Below, piece by piece: positions 17,767 to 26,622 of a DNA stretch of 64,000 nucleotides. The notes under the pieces are model-generated. The model did no database searches. It saw only the letters and a program-made list of their open reading frames with translations, and was not told the origin of the DNA. The stretch covers positions 1,582,501-1,646,500 of the forward strand of contig NZ_CP056030.1 in NCBI RefSeq assembly GCF_013374995.1, read 5' to 3'. This stretch comes from Pseudomonas eucalypticola (GTDB lineage Bacteria > Pseudomonadota > Gammaproteobacteria > Pseudomonadales > Pseudomonadaceae). A program made the position numbers and the translations under genes. Each line of letters opens with the position of its first letter. Position 1 is the first letter of the stretch.

Positions 17767-18518
17767 TGGGCGCGCTGCGCTTTTTCTTGACCCTGGCCCT
17801 CGTGATGGCCGCGCCCCTGGCGCTGGCCGCCGACCCGTTGTCGATCCCGGCGATCACCCTGGGCACCGGCGCCAATGGCCAGCAGGAGTATTCGGTCAGC
17901 CTGCAGATTCTGCTGATCATGACGGCGCTGAGCTTCATCCCCGCGTTCGTCATGCTGATGACCAGCTTTACCCGCATCATCATCGTGTTCTCCATCCTGC
18001 GCCAGGCCCTGGGCCTGCAGCAGACCCCGTCCAACCAGTTGCTGACGGGCATGGCGCTGTTCCTGACGATGTTCATCATGGCGCCGGTGTTCGACAAGGT
18101 GAACCAGCAGGCCCTGCAGCCGTACCTGGCCGAGAAGCTCAGCGCCCAGGACGCGGTACTGAAGGCCGAAGGGCCGGTGAAGGATTTCATGCTGGCGCAG
18201 ACGCGCCAGAGTGACCTGGACCTGTTCATGCGCTTGTCCCACCGTACCGACATCGCCAGCCCCGACCAGGCGCCGTTGACCATCGTGGTGCCGGCGTTCG
18301 TCACCTCGGAACTGAAGACGGCGTTCCAGATCGGTTTCATGATCTTCATTCCGTTCCTGATCATCGACCTGGTGGTGGCGAGCGTGCTGATGGCCATGGG
18401 CATGATGATGCTGTCACCGCTGATCATTTCGCTGCCGTTCAAGATCATGCTGTTCGTGCTGGTGGATGGCTGGGCACTGATCATCGGTACCCTGGCCAGC
18501 AGTTTTGGCGGCGTCTGA
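17766..18518 (+). CDS. fliP: FliP, export gate channel protein
   Basis: 250 residues. A cleavable signal peptide ([17 protein letters not shown]) is followed by four membrane helices, with family signatures [20 protein letters not shown] and [20 protein letters not shown]. Five FliP, four FliQ and one FliR form the export pore inside the MS ring. The start overlaps the fliO stop by one base. Confidence 0.97.
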   Translation: MGALRFFLTLALVMAAPLALAADPLSIPAITLGTGANGQQEYSVSLQILLIMTALSFIPAFVMLMTSFTRIIIVFSILRQALGLQQTPSNQLLTGMALFLTMFIMAPVFDKVNQQALQPYLAEKLSAQDAVLKAEGPVKDFMLAQTRQSDLDLFMRLSHRTDIASPDQAPLTIVVPAFVTSELKTAFQIGFMIFIPFLIIDLVVASVLMAMGMMMLSPLIISLPFKIMLFVLVDGWALIIGTLASSFGGV

Positions 18519-18538
18519 GACCCGCACGGAGATTCGTC

Positions 18539-18808
18539 ATGACCCCTGAAGTGGCTGTGGACCTGTTTCGCAACGCGCTGTGGCTGACCACCATGATGGT
18601 CGGCATCCTGGTGGTGCCCAGCCTGGTGGTGGGCCTGATCGTGGCCATGTTCCAGGCCGCGACGCAGATCAACGAACAGACGCTCAGCTTCCTGCCGCGC
18701 CTGCTGGTGATGCTCATCACGCTGATCGTCGTCGGGCCCTGGCTGGTGCGTACGTTCATGGAGTACATCACCAACCTGTACACCAGCATTCCGCAGTTGA
18801 TTGGATGA
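18539..18808 (+). CDS. fliQ: FliQ, export gate protein
   Basis: 89 residues with two membrane helices and the family start MTPEVAVDLFRNALW. It is part of the FliPQR core. Its stop overlaps the fliR start (ATGA). Confidence 0.97.
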   Translation: MTPEVAVDLFRNALWLTTMMVGILVVPSLVVGLIVAMFQAATQINEQTLSFLPRLLVMLITLIVVGPWLVRTFMEYITNLYTSIPQLIG

Positions 18809-19590
18809 ACCCGCTCCTGCACCTGACCGACGCGCAGATCGGCGCCTGGGTCGCCAGCTTCATGCTGCCGCTGTTTCGCGTGGGCTCCATGCTGATGGCC
18901 ATGCCGGTGTTCGGGACCACCATGGTGCCCAAGCGCATTCGCCTGTACCTGGCCCTGGCCATCACCGTGGTGATTTCGCCCACGCTGCCGCCCATGCCCG
19001 TGGTAGATGCGCTGAGCCTTCAGGGGCTGCTGCTGGCGGGTGAGCAGATCGTCATCGGCTCCTTGCTGGGGTTCTCGCTGCAGATGCTGTTCCAGGCCTT
19101 CCTGATTGCCGGGCAGATCCTGGCGATTCAGATGGGCATGGGCTTCGCGTCCATGAACGACCCGGTCAACGGCGTGCAGACAGCCGTGGTAGGGCAGTTC
19201 TTCACCATGCTGGTGACCCTGCTGTTCCTGGCCATGAACGGCCACCTGGTGGTGTTCGAGGTGCTGGTGGAAAGCTTCACCACGCTCCCGGTGGGTGGCG
19301 GCCTGCTGGTCAATCAGTTCTGGGAAGTGATCATGCACATGAGCTGGGTGCTGGCGGCGGCGGTCATCCTGGTGCTGCCGGCCATCACCGCGCTGCTGGT
19401 GGTCAACGTCGCCTTCGGGGTCATGACCCGCGCCGCGCCACAGCTGAATATCTTTTCCATCGGTTTCCCGCTGACGCTGGTCATGGGCATGTTGATCCTG
19501 TGGCTGAGCATGGCGGACATTCTCAATCAATACCAGCCAATGGCCACCGAGGCCCTGCAATGGCTGCGCGAACTGGCACGGGCACGCTGA
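18805..19590 (+). CDS. fliR: FliR, export gate protein
   Basis: 261 residues, strongly hydrophobic, with about six membrane segments. It caps the FliPQ helix and contacts FlhB. The start MNPLLHLTDAQIGAW overlaps the fliQ stop. The open frame extends further upstream inside fliQ, but that part is out-of-frame fliQ sequence. Confidence 0.96.
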   Translation: MNPLLHLTDAQIGAWVASFMLPLFRVGSMLMAMPVFGTTMVPKRIRLYLALAITVVISPTLPPMPVVDALSLQGLLLAGEQIVIGSLLGFSLQMLFQAFLIAGQILAIQMGMGFASMNDPVNGVQTAVVGQFFTMLVTLLFLAMNGHLVVFEVLVESFTTLPVGGGLLVNQFWEVIMHMSWVLAAAVILVLPAITALLVVNVAFGVMTRAAPQLNIFSIGFPLTLVMGMLILWLSMADILNQYQPMATEALQWLRELARAR

Positions 19591-19591
19591 C

Positions 19592-20728
19592 ATGGCAGAG
19601 AGCGAGAGTGGTCAGGACAAGACAGAAGAACCCACGGACAAAAAGCTGCGCGACGCGCGCGAGAAGGGTGAGGTCGCCCGCTCCAAGGAGCTCAACACCC
19701 TGGCCGTGATGGTAGGGGGCTGCGGCGCCTTGCTCGCCTATGGCGGGCACCTGGCGCAGACGCTGATGGATCTGATGCGCATGAACTTCAGCCTGTCCCG
19801 TGAGGTGCTGACAGACGAGCGGCAGATGGGCCTGTTCCTGCTGGCGTCGGGCAAGCTGGCGATAGCCGCCGTGCAACCGATTCTGCTGGTCTTGCTGGTG
19901 GTGGCCATCATCGGCCCTATTTCCCTGGGGGGCTGGTTGTTCGCCCCGGGCTCCATGGCGCCGAAATTCAGCCGCATGAACCCCTTGAGCGGTATCAAGC
20001 GCATGTTTTCCATGCACGCCCTGAGCGAGCTGCTCAAGGCGTTGGGGAAGTTTTTCGTGGTGCTGCTGGTGGCGTTGTTCGTGCTCTACAAGGACCGCGA
20101 CGACCTGCTGAGCATCGCCCATGAGCCATTGGAAAAGGCCATTACCCACTGCGTGCAGCTGGTGGGTTGGAACGCGTTGTGGATGTCCATGGGCTTGCTG
20201 ATCATTGCTGCGGTGGATGTGCCCATCCAGCTCTACCAGACGCGCCAGAAACTGCTCATGACCAAGCAGGAGGTGCGTGACGAGCACAAGGACAGCGAGG
20301 GGCGGCCCGAGGTCAAGCAACGGATTCGCCAGATGCAGCGCGAGATGTCCCAGCGCCGCATGATGTCGGCCATTCCCACCGCCGACGTGATCATCACCAA
20401 CCCTACCCACTATGCCGTGGCGCTCAAGTACGACCCGGAGAAGGGCAGTGCGCCGGTGCTGCTGGCCAAGGGCGCCGACTTCATCGCCTTGAAAATTCGC
20501 GAGATCGCCAACGAGCACAACATCCAGATCCTGGAATCGCCGGCGCTGGCGCGGTCCATCTACTACTCCACCGAGCTTGAGCAACAGATTCCGGCCGGCT
20601 TGTACCTGGCTGTCGCCCAGGTATTGGCCTACGTCTACCAGATCCGCCAATACCGCGCCGGGCGCGGCAAGCGCCCCAACCCTCTCAAAGACCTGCCCAT
20701 TCCCCCGGACCTGCGCCGCGACAGCTGA
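19592..20728 (+). CDS. flhB: FlhB, export substrate-specificity switch
   Basis: 378 residues: four membrane helices and a cytosolic domain. The self-cleaving NPTH motif is at residues 270-273 (DVIITNPTHYAVAL). FliK acts on this domain to change export from hook to filament proteins. The N-terminus SGQDKTEEPTDKKLRDAREK is typical. It is the last gene of the fliL unit; flhA has its own promoter. Confidence 0.97.
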   Translation: MAESESGQDKTEEPTDKKLRDAREKGEVARSKELNTLAVMVGGCGALLAYGGHLAQTLMDLMRMNFSLSREVLTDERQMGLFLLASGKLAIAAVQPILLVLLVVAIIGPISLGGWLFAPGSMAPKFSRMNPLSGIKRMFSMHALSELLKALGKFFVVLLVALFVLYKDRDDLLSIAHEPLEKAITHCVQLVGWNALWMSMGLLIIAAVDVPIQLYQTRQKLLMTKQEVRDEHKDSEGRPEVKQRIRQMQREMSQRRMMSAIPTADVIITNPTHYAVALKYDPEKGSAPVLLAKGADFIALKIREIANEHNIQILESPALARSIYYSTELEQQIPAGLYLAVAQVLAYVYQIRQYRAGRGKRPNPLKDLPIPPDLRRDS

Positions 20729-20772
20729 GGAGCAGCGGTCCAGCCGCTTAAAACCCGCCGCTGACTCAAAGT

Positions 20773-20787
20773 TGGAAAGGTTCTTGC
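20773..20787 (+). promoter_or_regulatory. Sigma54 promoter of flhA
   Basis: TGGAAA-GGTTC-TTGC has GG and GC 12 bases apart. It starts the flhA-flhF-fleN-fliA unit, 61 bases before the flhA start. Confidence 0.85.
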
Positions 20788-20814
20788 AAAGGCATACCCA
20801 CAACGCCATCAGGC

Positions 20815-20827
20815 GTCAAAAGTTTGC
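20815..20827 (+). promoter_or_regulatory. Candidate FleQ leader-binding site of flhA
   Basis: GTCAAAAGTTTGC begins 28 bases after the -12 GC, the same spacing as GTCAAAAAATTGC in the fliE leader. This fits the reported downstream FleQ sites at these two promoters. Confidence 0.45.
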
Positions 20828-20848
20828 TTGAGATCACGGGGACTATCG

Positions 20849-22978
20849 GTGGATCGCACTCAGTTACTCAACACCGCGCGCAGCAACCTGGTCGGCCTTG
20901 GCCGGGGCAGCCTGGGCGTGCCGCTGTTGCTGTTGATCATGCTGGCAATGATGATGTTGCCAGTGCCACCGTTCCTGCTCGACGTGTTCTTCACGTTCAA
21001 CATTGCCCTGTCCATCGTGGTCCTGCTGGTGTGCGTGTACGCCATGCGGCCGCTGGATTTCGCCGTGTTCCCCACCATTCTGCTGGTGGCTACGCTGTTG
21101 CGCCTGGCGCTCAACGTCGCGTCCACCCGCGTGGTCATGCTCCACGGCCACGATGGTCACCAGGCCGCGGGCAAGGTGATCCAGGCCTTCGGTGAGGTGG
21201 TGATCGGCGGTAACTACGTGGTCGGTGCGGTGGTGTTCGCCATCCTCATGATCATCAACTTCGTGGTGGTGACCAAGGGTGCCGGGCGTATTTCCGAGGT
21301 GAGCGCACGTTTTACCCTGGACGCCATGCCCGGCAAACAGATGGCCATCGACGCCGACCTCAACGCCGGCCTCATCGACCAGGCCCAGGCCAAGCTGCGC
21401 CGCCTGGAAGTGGCCCAGGAAGCCGAGTTCTACGGTTCCATGGACGGTGCCAGCAAATTCGTGCGCGGTGACGCCATCGCCGGCCTACTGATTCTGTTCA
21501 TCAACCTGCTCGGCGGCATGGCCATCGGTATCTTCCAGCATGGCCTGAGCTTCGCTGAAGCCGGCAAGGTCTACGCCCTGCTGACCATCGGTGACGGTTT
21601 AGTGGCACAGTTGCCATCACTGCTGTTGTCCACCGCTGCGGCCATCATGGTGACCCGCGCCTCCGGTTCCGAGGACATGGGCAAGCAGATCAACCGGCAG
21701 ATGTTCGCCTCGCCCAAGGCGCTGGGCGTTTCCGCTGGGCTGATGACCATCATGGGCATCATTCCGGGCATGCCGCACGTGTCCTTCCTGATGCTGGCGA
21801 TGATGGCCGGTGGCGGCGCCTACCTGGTGTGGAAGAAACAGAACCAGGTCAAGGTGGCCGCGGCCGCCGAAGTGCAGCGCCAGCAGGACCTGCTGCCGTC
21901 GCCCACCCGTGCCCAGGACACCAAGGAACTGGGCTGGGACGACGTGACCCCCATCGACATGATCGGCCTGGAAGTGGGCTACCGCCTGATTCCACTGGTA
22001 GACCGCAACCAGGGCGGGCAACTGCTGGCGCGGATCAAGGGCGTGCGCAAGAAGCTCTCCCAGGACCTGGGCTTCCTGATGCCCACCGTGCACATTCGCG
22101 ACAACCTGGACCTGGCGCCCAGCGCTTATCGCCTGACGCTGATGGGCGTGATCCTGGCGGAGGCCGAGATCTACCCCGACCGCGAACTGGCCATCAACCC
22201 GGGTCAGGTGTTTGGCACCCTCAACGGCATCACCGCCAAGGATCCGGCTTTTGGCCTGGACGCGGTGTGGATCGAATTGAGCAACCGCCCACAGGCCCAG
22301 TCGCTGGGTTACACCGTGGTGGACGCCAGTACCGTGGTGGCCACGCACTTGAACCAGATCCTCTCCAAGCACGCTCATGAACTGATCGGCCACGAGGAAG
22401 TCCAGCAATTGCTGGCCGTACTGGCAAAAGGCTCACCGAAACTGGCCGAGGAGCTGGTGCCCGGCGTGCTGTCGCTGTCGTCGCTGCTCAAGGTGCTGCA
22501 GGCACTGCTGGCCGAACAGGTGCCGGTTCGCGACATCCGCAGCATTGCCGAAGCCATCGCCAACAATGCCGTCAAGAGTCAAGATACCGCCGCGCTGGTC
22601 CAGGCCGTGCGTGTCGGGCTGAGCCGCGCTATCGTGCAAAGCATTGTAGGGCTTGAGTCGGAGCTGCCTGTCATCACCCTGGAACCCAGGTTGGAACAGA
22701 TATTGCTCAATAGTTTGCAGAAGGCTGGTCAGGGTCAGGAAGAAGGCGTTCTGCTGGAGCCGAGCATGGCCGAGAAATTGCAACGTTCCCTGATAGACGC
22801 CGCACAGCGTCAGGAAATGGCCGGGCAACCGGTGATCCTGCTGGTGGCGGGCCCGATCCGCGCGATGCTTTCGCGCTTCGGGCGCCTGGCAGTACCGAAT
22901 TTACACGTCTTGGCGTATCAGGAAATTCCTGACAACAAGCAAGTGACCATCGTAGCGACAGTAGGGCCCAACGGCTGA
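20849..22978 (+). CDS. flhA: FlhA, export gate and chaperone-docking protein
   Basis: 709 residues from GTG 20849 (VDRTQLLNTARSNLVGLGRG), which has GGGGA upstream and aligns with the known P. aeruginosa start. A TTG at 20828 is less likely because it overlaps the leader motif. Eight N-terminal membrane helices carry the FHIPEP-type segment AGRISEVSARFTLDAMPGKQ. The large cytosolic domain forms the nonameric ring that receives FliT/FliS/FlgN-bound cargo and uses the proton motive force. Confidence 0.96.
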   Translation: MDRTQLLNTARSNLVGLGRGSLGVPLLLLIMLAMMMLPVPPFLLDVFFTFNIALSIVVLLVCVYAMRPLDFAVFPTILLVATLLRLALNVASTRVVMLHGHDGHQAAGKVIQAFGEVVIGGNYVVGAVVFAILMIINFVVVTKGAGRISEVSARFTLDAMPGKQMAIDADLNAGLIDQAQAKLRRLEVAQEAEFYGSMDGASKFVRGDAIAGLLILFINLLGGMAIGIFQHGLSFAEAGKVYALLTIGDGLVAQLPSLLLSTAAAIMVTRASGSEDMGKQINRQMFASPKALGVSAGLMTIMGIIPGMPHVSFLMLAMMAGGGAYLVWKKQNQVKVAAAAEVQRQQDLLPSPTRAQDTKELGWDDVTPIDMIGLEVGYRLIPLVDRNQGGQLLARIKGVRKKLSQDLGFLMPTVHIRDNLDLAPSAYRLTLMGVILAEAEIYPDRELAINPGQVFGTLNGITAKDPAFGLDAVWIELSNRPQAQSLGYTVVDASTVVATHLNQILSKHAHELIGHEEVQQLLAVLAKGSPKLAEELVPGVLSLSSLLKVLQALLAEQVPVRDIRSIAEAIANNAVKSQDTAALVQAVRVGLSRAIVQSIVGLESELPVITLEPRLEQILLNSLQKAGQGQEEGVLLEPSMAEKLQRSLIDAAQRQEMAGQPVILLVAGPIRAMLSRFGRLAVPNLHVLAYQEIPDNKQVTIVATVGPNG

Positions 22979-22989
22979 GGTAGTGGGTT

Positions 22990-24306
22990 ATGCAAGTTAA
23001 GCGTTTTTTCGCCGCCGATATGCGTCAGGCCATGAAACTGGTCCGCGACGAGCTGGGCGCCGATGCCGCGATCATTGGCAACCGTCGGATTGCCGGCGGC
23101 GTCGAGCTCACGGCCGCGCTGGACTACAAACTGTCCGCGCTGGCACCCCGTGTGCCGAACATGGAGCTTGAGGACGAGCTGCGCAAGACCCAGTCGCGCA
23201 TCGTCAACGCCCAGGCTGAATTGAGCACCCGTGGCGAGAGCGACGCGGTTACCAACCGGCAGCTGTTTGCCGGGCTGCCGCTGACCGCCGCCGAGCCGCT
23301 GGTGGAGCCGACCTTCGACGAGCCGCCGCGCCCCCAGGCTCCGCCTGCCGCCGCGCCGGTGGACCAGCGCCTGTTCGAGTCCATGCGCAGCGAGCTCAAT
23401 GGCCTGCGCGAGTTGCTGGAAGTGCAGCTTGGCTCCCTGGCCTGGACCCAACTGCAAGGCAGCAAGCCGCAGCAGGCCAATCTCTGGCGCCGCCTGCAGC
23501 GCATCGGCCTGTCGGGCCCGCTGTCGCGTGAACTGCTGGAAATGGTCGGCGAGATCAACGAACCCCGTCAGGCCTGGCGCATGCTGTTGGCGCACCTGGC
23601 GCGCATGATCGCGACCCCAGACGTGGAGCCGCTGGAAGAGGGCGGTGTGATCGCCATGGTCGGCCCTGCCGGCATGGGCAAGACCACCACCCTGGCCAAG
23701 CTGGCCGCCCGCTACGTGCTCAAGTACGGCGCGCAGAACATTGCCCTGGTGAGCATGGACAGCTTCCGCATCGGTGCCCAGGAGCAGCTCAAGACCCTGG
23801 GCCGTATCCTCAACGTGCCGGTGACCCACGTCGACCCGGGCCAGTCCCTGGCCCAGGCGCTGGAGCCGCTGTTGCGCAAGCGCGTAGTGCTGATCGATAC
23901 CGCCGGCCTGCAGGCCAGCGACCCGGCCCTGCGCCTGCAACTCGAAAGCCTGGCTGGCCGTGGCATCAAGGCGCGCAATTACCTGGTGCTGGCCACTACC
24001 AGCCAGAAGCAAGTGTTGACTGCCGCTTACCATAGTTACAAGCGTTGTGGGCTGGCAGGTTGTATCCTGACGAAACTTGACGAATCGGCCAGCCTTGGCG
24101 AAGTGCTGAGCCTGGCGATCAGTCACGAATTACCAGTGGCCTATCTTACCGATGGGCCGCGCATTCCGGACGATTTGCACTTGCCGCGGCGGCACCAGTT
24201 GGTCAGCCGTGCGGTGAATGTGCAAATGCAGGATGAGCCCAGCGAAGAGGCCATGGCCGACATGTTCGCTGATCTCTACCACAGCCCGAGCAAACGTGTT
24301 GGCTGA
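22990..24306 (+). CDS. flhF: FlhF, SRP-like GTPase for polar flagellum placement
   Basis: 438 residues. An N-terminal basic domain begins MQVKRFFAADMRQAMKLVRD. A variable linker leads to the NG GTPase domain with P-loop GPAGMGKTTT at residue 225, then DSFRIGAQEQLKTLG, DTAGL and TKLDE. FlhF recruits FliF to the old pole and FleN limits it to one flagellum. A small well-placed ORF follows before fleN. Confidence 0.96.
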   Translation: MQVKRFFAADMRQAMKLVRDELGADAAIIGNRRIAGGVELTAALDYKLSALAPRVPNMELEDELRKTQSRIVNAQAELSTRGESDAVTNRQLFAGLPLTAAEPLVEPTFDEPPRPQAPPAAAPVDQRLFESMRSELNGLRELLEVQLGSLAWTQLQGSKPQQANLWRRLQRIGLSGPLSRELLEMVGEINEPRQAWRMLLAHLARMIATPDVEPLEEGGVIAMVGPAGMGKTTTLAKLAARYVLKYGAQNIALVSMDSFRIGAQEQLKTLGRILNVPVTHVDPGQSLAQALEPLLRKRVVLIDTAGLQASDPALRLQLESLAGRGIKARNYLVLATTSQKQVLTAAYHSYKRCGLAGCILTKLDESASLGEVLSLAISHELPVAYLTDGPRIPDDLHLPRRHQLVSRAVNVQMQDEPSEEAMADMFADLYHSPSKRVG

Positions 24307-24316
24307 GGTGAATGTT

Positions 24317-24406
24317 ATGAAGTTGTTGCAATCTACCTACATTGTTGGTCTGCCGGGCATTCTTCAAGTTGTTGAAAGCGCAGCCAGTCATGTGGCCTCG
24401 GTCTAA
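24317..24406 (+). CDS. Candidate 29-residue micropeptide between flhF and fleN
   Basis: An ATG at 24317 opens 29 codons to TAA: MKLLQSTYIVGLPGILQVVE followed by SAASHVASV. It is preceded by GAGG eight bases upstream, which overlaps the flhF stop. That is a better ribosome site than the one of fleN. The peptide is hydrophobic and weakly amphipathic, with no Arg and one Lys. It fills most of the 123-base gap. I recognise no family. It could be a small membrane peptide, a leader peptide coupling fleN translation to flhF, or chance. Confidence 0.45.
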   Translation: MKLLQSTYIVGLPGILQVVESAASHVASV

Positions 24407-24429
24407 GCAAGACAAGGTAAAGAACTAAC

Positions 24430-25263
24430 ATGGGCAGCATGCATCCCGTACAGGTGATCGCGGTGACCGGCGGCAAAGGTGGCGTCGGCAAGACTAATGT
24501 GTCAGTGAACTTGTCGCTGGCCCTGGCCGAGCTTGGGCGTCGCGTCATGTTGCTGGACGCCGACCTGGGGTTGGCCAACGTCGACGTCCTGCTGGGCCTG
24601 ACACCAAAACGAACCCTGGCCGATGTCATCGAAGGGCGCTGTGAGCTGCGCGATGTATTGCTCCAGGGCCCAGGCGGCATCCGCATCGTACCGGCCGCCT
24701 CCGGTACCCAGAGCATGGTGCACCTGACACCGGCTCAACACGCGGGCCTGATCCAGGCATTCAGCGACATCGGCGATAACCTCGATGTGCTGGTGATCGA
24801 CACCGCGGCCGGTATCGGCGATTCAGTGGTCAGCTTCGTGCGCGCGGCGCAGGAAGTGCTGCTGGTGGTGTGCGACGAGCCCACCTCGATCACCGACGCC
24901 TACGCGTTGATCAAACTGCTCAACCGCGACTACGGCATGAACCGTTTCCGGGTGCTGGCCAACATGGCCCAGAGCCCTCAGGAAGGGCGCAACCTGTTTG
25001 CCAAGCTGACCAAGGTGACCGACCGTTTCCTCGACGTGGCCCTGCAGTACGTGGGCGCCGTGCCCTATGACGAATGCGTGCGCAAGGCGGTGCAGAAGCA
25101 GCGCGCCGTGTACGAAGCATTTCCGCGTTCCAAGTGCGCCCTGGCGTTCAAGGCCATCGCGCAGAAAGTCGACACCTGGCCGTTGCCAGCCAACCCGCGC
25201 GGGCACCTGGAGTTCTTCGTCGAACGCCTGGTGCAGCAGACCAGTGCAGGGCCCGTATCATGA
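24430..25263 (+). CDS. fleN: FleN, MinD/ParA-like regulator of flagellar number
   Basis: 277 residues. The deviant Walker A GGKGGVGKT is at residues 14-22, with DADLGLANVDVLLGL and DTAAGIGDSVV following. FleN (FlhG) binds FleQ and blocks its activator function, keeping flagella at one or few; loss gives many polar flagella. The ribosome site is weak (AAGGTA). The stop overlaps the fliA start. Confidence 0.97.
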   Translation: MGSMHPVQVIAVTGGKGGVGKTNVSVNLSLALAELGRRVMLLDADLGLANVDVLLGLTPKRTLADVIEGRCELRDVLLQGPGGIRIVPAASGTQSMVHLTPAQHAGLIQAFSDIGDNLDVLVIDTAAGIGDSVVSFVRAAQEVLLVVCDEPTSITDAYALIKLLNRDYGMNRFRVLANMAQSPQEGRNLFAKLTKVTDRFLDVALQYVGAVPYDECVRKAVQKQRAVYEAFPRSKCALAFKAIAQKVDTWPLPANPRGHLEFFVERLVQQTSAGPVS

Positions 25264-26009
25264 GTGCCAGCGGCTACCGGATGTACAGCAAGGCGTCGCG
25301 CGAGTCCCAGCAATATGAGCTGATCGAGCGCTATGCCCCCTTGGTAAAGCGCATCGCCTACCACCTGCTAGCGCGCTTGCCGGCCAGTGTGCAGGTGGAA
25401 GACCTGATCCAGGCCGGCATGATCGGCCTGCTGGAAGTGTCGACCAAGTACGACTCCACCAAGGGCGCCAGTTTCGAGACCTACGCCGGCATCCGTATTC
25501 GCGGCGCCATGCTGGACGAAGTGCGCAAGGGTGACTGGGCGCCACGCTCGGTGCACCGCAATACGCGCATGGTCAGCGACGCGATCCGGGCGATCGAGGC
25601 AAAAACCGGCCGGGACGCTAAAGATCACGAGGTTGCGGCCGAACTCCAGTTAAGTCTCGATGATTATTACGCAATTCTGAACGACACCCTGGGCAGCCGC
25701 CTGTTCAGCTTCGACGATTTGCTGCAGGACGGCGGTGAGCATGAAGGCTTGCACGAGGACGGCGCCAGCGCTGGCCTGGAGCCTTCGCGGGACCTGGAAG
25801 ACGAGCGCTTCCAGGCGGCCCTGGCCGATGCCATCGCCAACCTGCCGGAGCGTGAGCGTCTGGTTCTGGCCCTGTATTACGACGAGGAGCTGAACCTCAA
25901 GGAGATCGGCGAAGTGCTGGGGGTCAGCGAGTCGCGGGTCAGCCAGTTGCACAGCCAATGCGCGGCCCGCCTGCGCAGCCGGCTGGGTGAGTGGCGCGCA
26001 CGGGCGTAA
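25260..26009 (+). CDS. fliA: FliA, flagellar sigma factor sigma28
   Basis: 249 residues starting MSASGYRMYSKASRES. Region 2 (RIAYHLLARLPASVQVEDLI, GASFETYAGIRIRGAMLDEV), region 3 (GDWAPRSVHRN) and region 4 (LVLALYYDEELNLKEIGEVL) are all present. FliA transcribes late genes such as fliC, flgMN and chemotaxis operons and is held by FlgM, the partner that HsbA can compete for. ATG 25260 overlaps the fleN stop by four bases; the frame runs on upstream inside fleN but only as shadow. Confidence 0.96.
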   Translation: MSASGYRMYSKASRESQQYELIERYAPLVKRIAYHLLARLPASVQVEDLIQAGMIGLLEVSTKYDSTKGASFETYAGIRIRGAMLDEVRKGDWAPRSVHRNTRMVSDAIRAIEAKTGRDAKDHEVAAELQLSLDDYYAILNDTLGSRLFSFDDLLQDGGEHEGLHEDGASAGLEPSRDLEDERFQAALADAIANLPERERLVLALYYDEELNLKEIGEVLGVSESRVSQLHSQCAARLRSRLGEWRARA

Positions 26010-26216
26010 GGGTTTTCAAGGTTCGGGTAGCACACTGTTGCCGGTAAGGCTGATCCCCCCGGGGCCAGCCTGAAACCAGGTGATGGGTGATGCCGGGCTG
26101 GATTTGGGGATGCGGCATGGGTATGTTCCTTGCCGCACGTCATGTAGTGCACTAGCCAGATTTGATTGAATGCGCGTCCAGGTGCTGGGCGCGTTTAAGA
26201 CTGCTTGGAGGTCTAA
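26010..26216. other. fliA-cheY intergenic region with hairpins
   Basis: 207 bases without a gene. AGGCTG...CAGCCT (26047-26071) encloses CCCCC/GGGG and could form a strong stem. TGCGGCA (26111-26117) and TGCCGCA (26131-26137) form a second perfect repeat around GGTAT-GTTCC-TTGC, which has sigma54 spacing but a poor -24 element. GCCGGTAA at 26040 resembles a sigma28 -10 box without a matching -35. The cheYZ promoter is therefore undecided. Confidence 0.4.
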
Positions 26217-26600
26217 TTGGACAAGAACATGAAAATCCTCATCGTTGACGACTTCTCGACGATGCGGCGGATCATCAAGAACCTGTTGCGTGATCTGGGG
26301 TTCACCAACACCGTTGAGGCCGACGATGGCACCACTGCCATTCCGGTGCTCAACAGCGGCAGCATCGACTTCCTGGTAACGGACTGGAACATGCCCGGCA
26401 TGACCGGCATCGACCTGCTGCGCCATGTGCGCGCCGACGAGAAGCTCAAGCACCTGCCGGTGCTGATGGTGACTGCCGAGGCCAAGCGCGAGCAGATCAT
26501 CGAAGCGGCCCAGGCCGGTGTCAACGGCTATGTGGTCAAACCCTTCACAGCCGTGGCGTTGAAAGAAAAGATCGAGAAGATTTTCGAACGTATCGGTTGA
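26217..26600 (+). CDS. cheY: CheY, chemotaxis response regulator
   Basis: 127 residues from TTG 26217, chosen because GGAGG lies six bases before it; an ATG at 26229 (MKILIVDDF) would be 18 bases from that site. It is a single receiver domain with phospho-acceptor Asp56 in [11 protein letters not shown], Thr in LMVTAEA and Lys in YVVKPFT. CheY-P, made by CheA, binds FliM and reverses the motor. cheZ follows directly. Confidence 0.95.
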   Translation: MDKNMKILIVDDFSTMRRIIKNLLRDLGFTNTVEADDGTTAIPVLNSGSIDFLVTDWNMPGMTGIDLLRHVRADEKLKHLPVLMVTAEAKREQIIEAAQAGVNGYVVKPFTAVALKEKIEKIFERIG

Positions 26601-26622
26601 AGCATTGCGCCACGGGAGAGCT

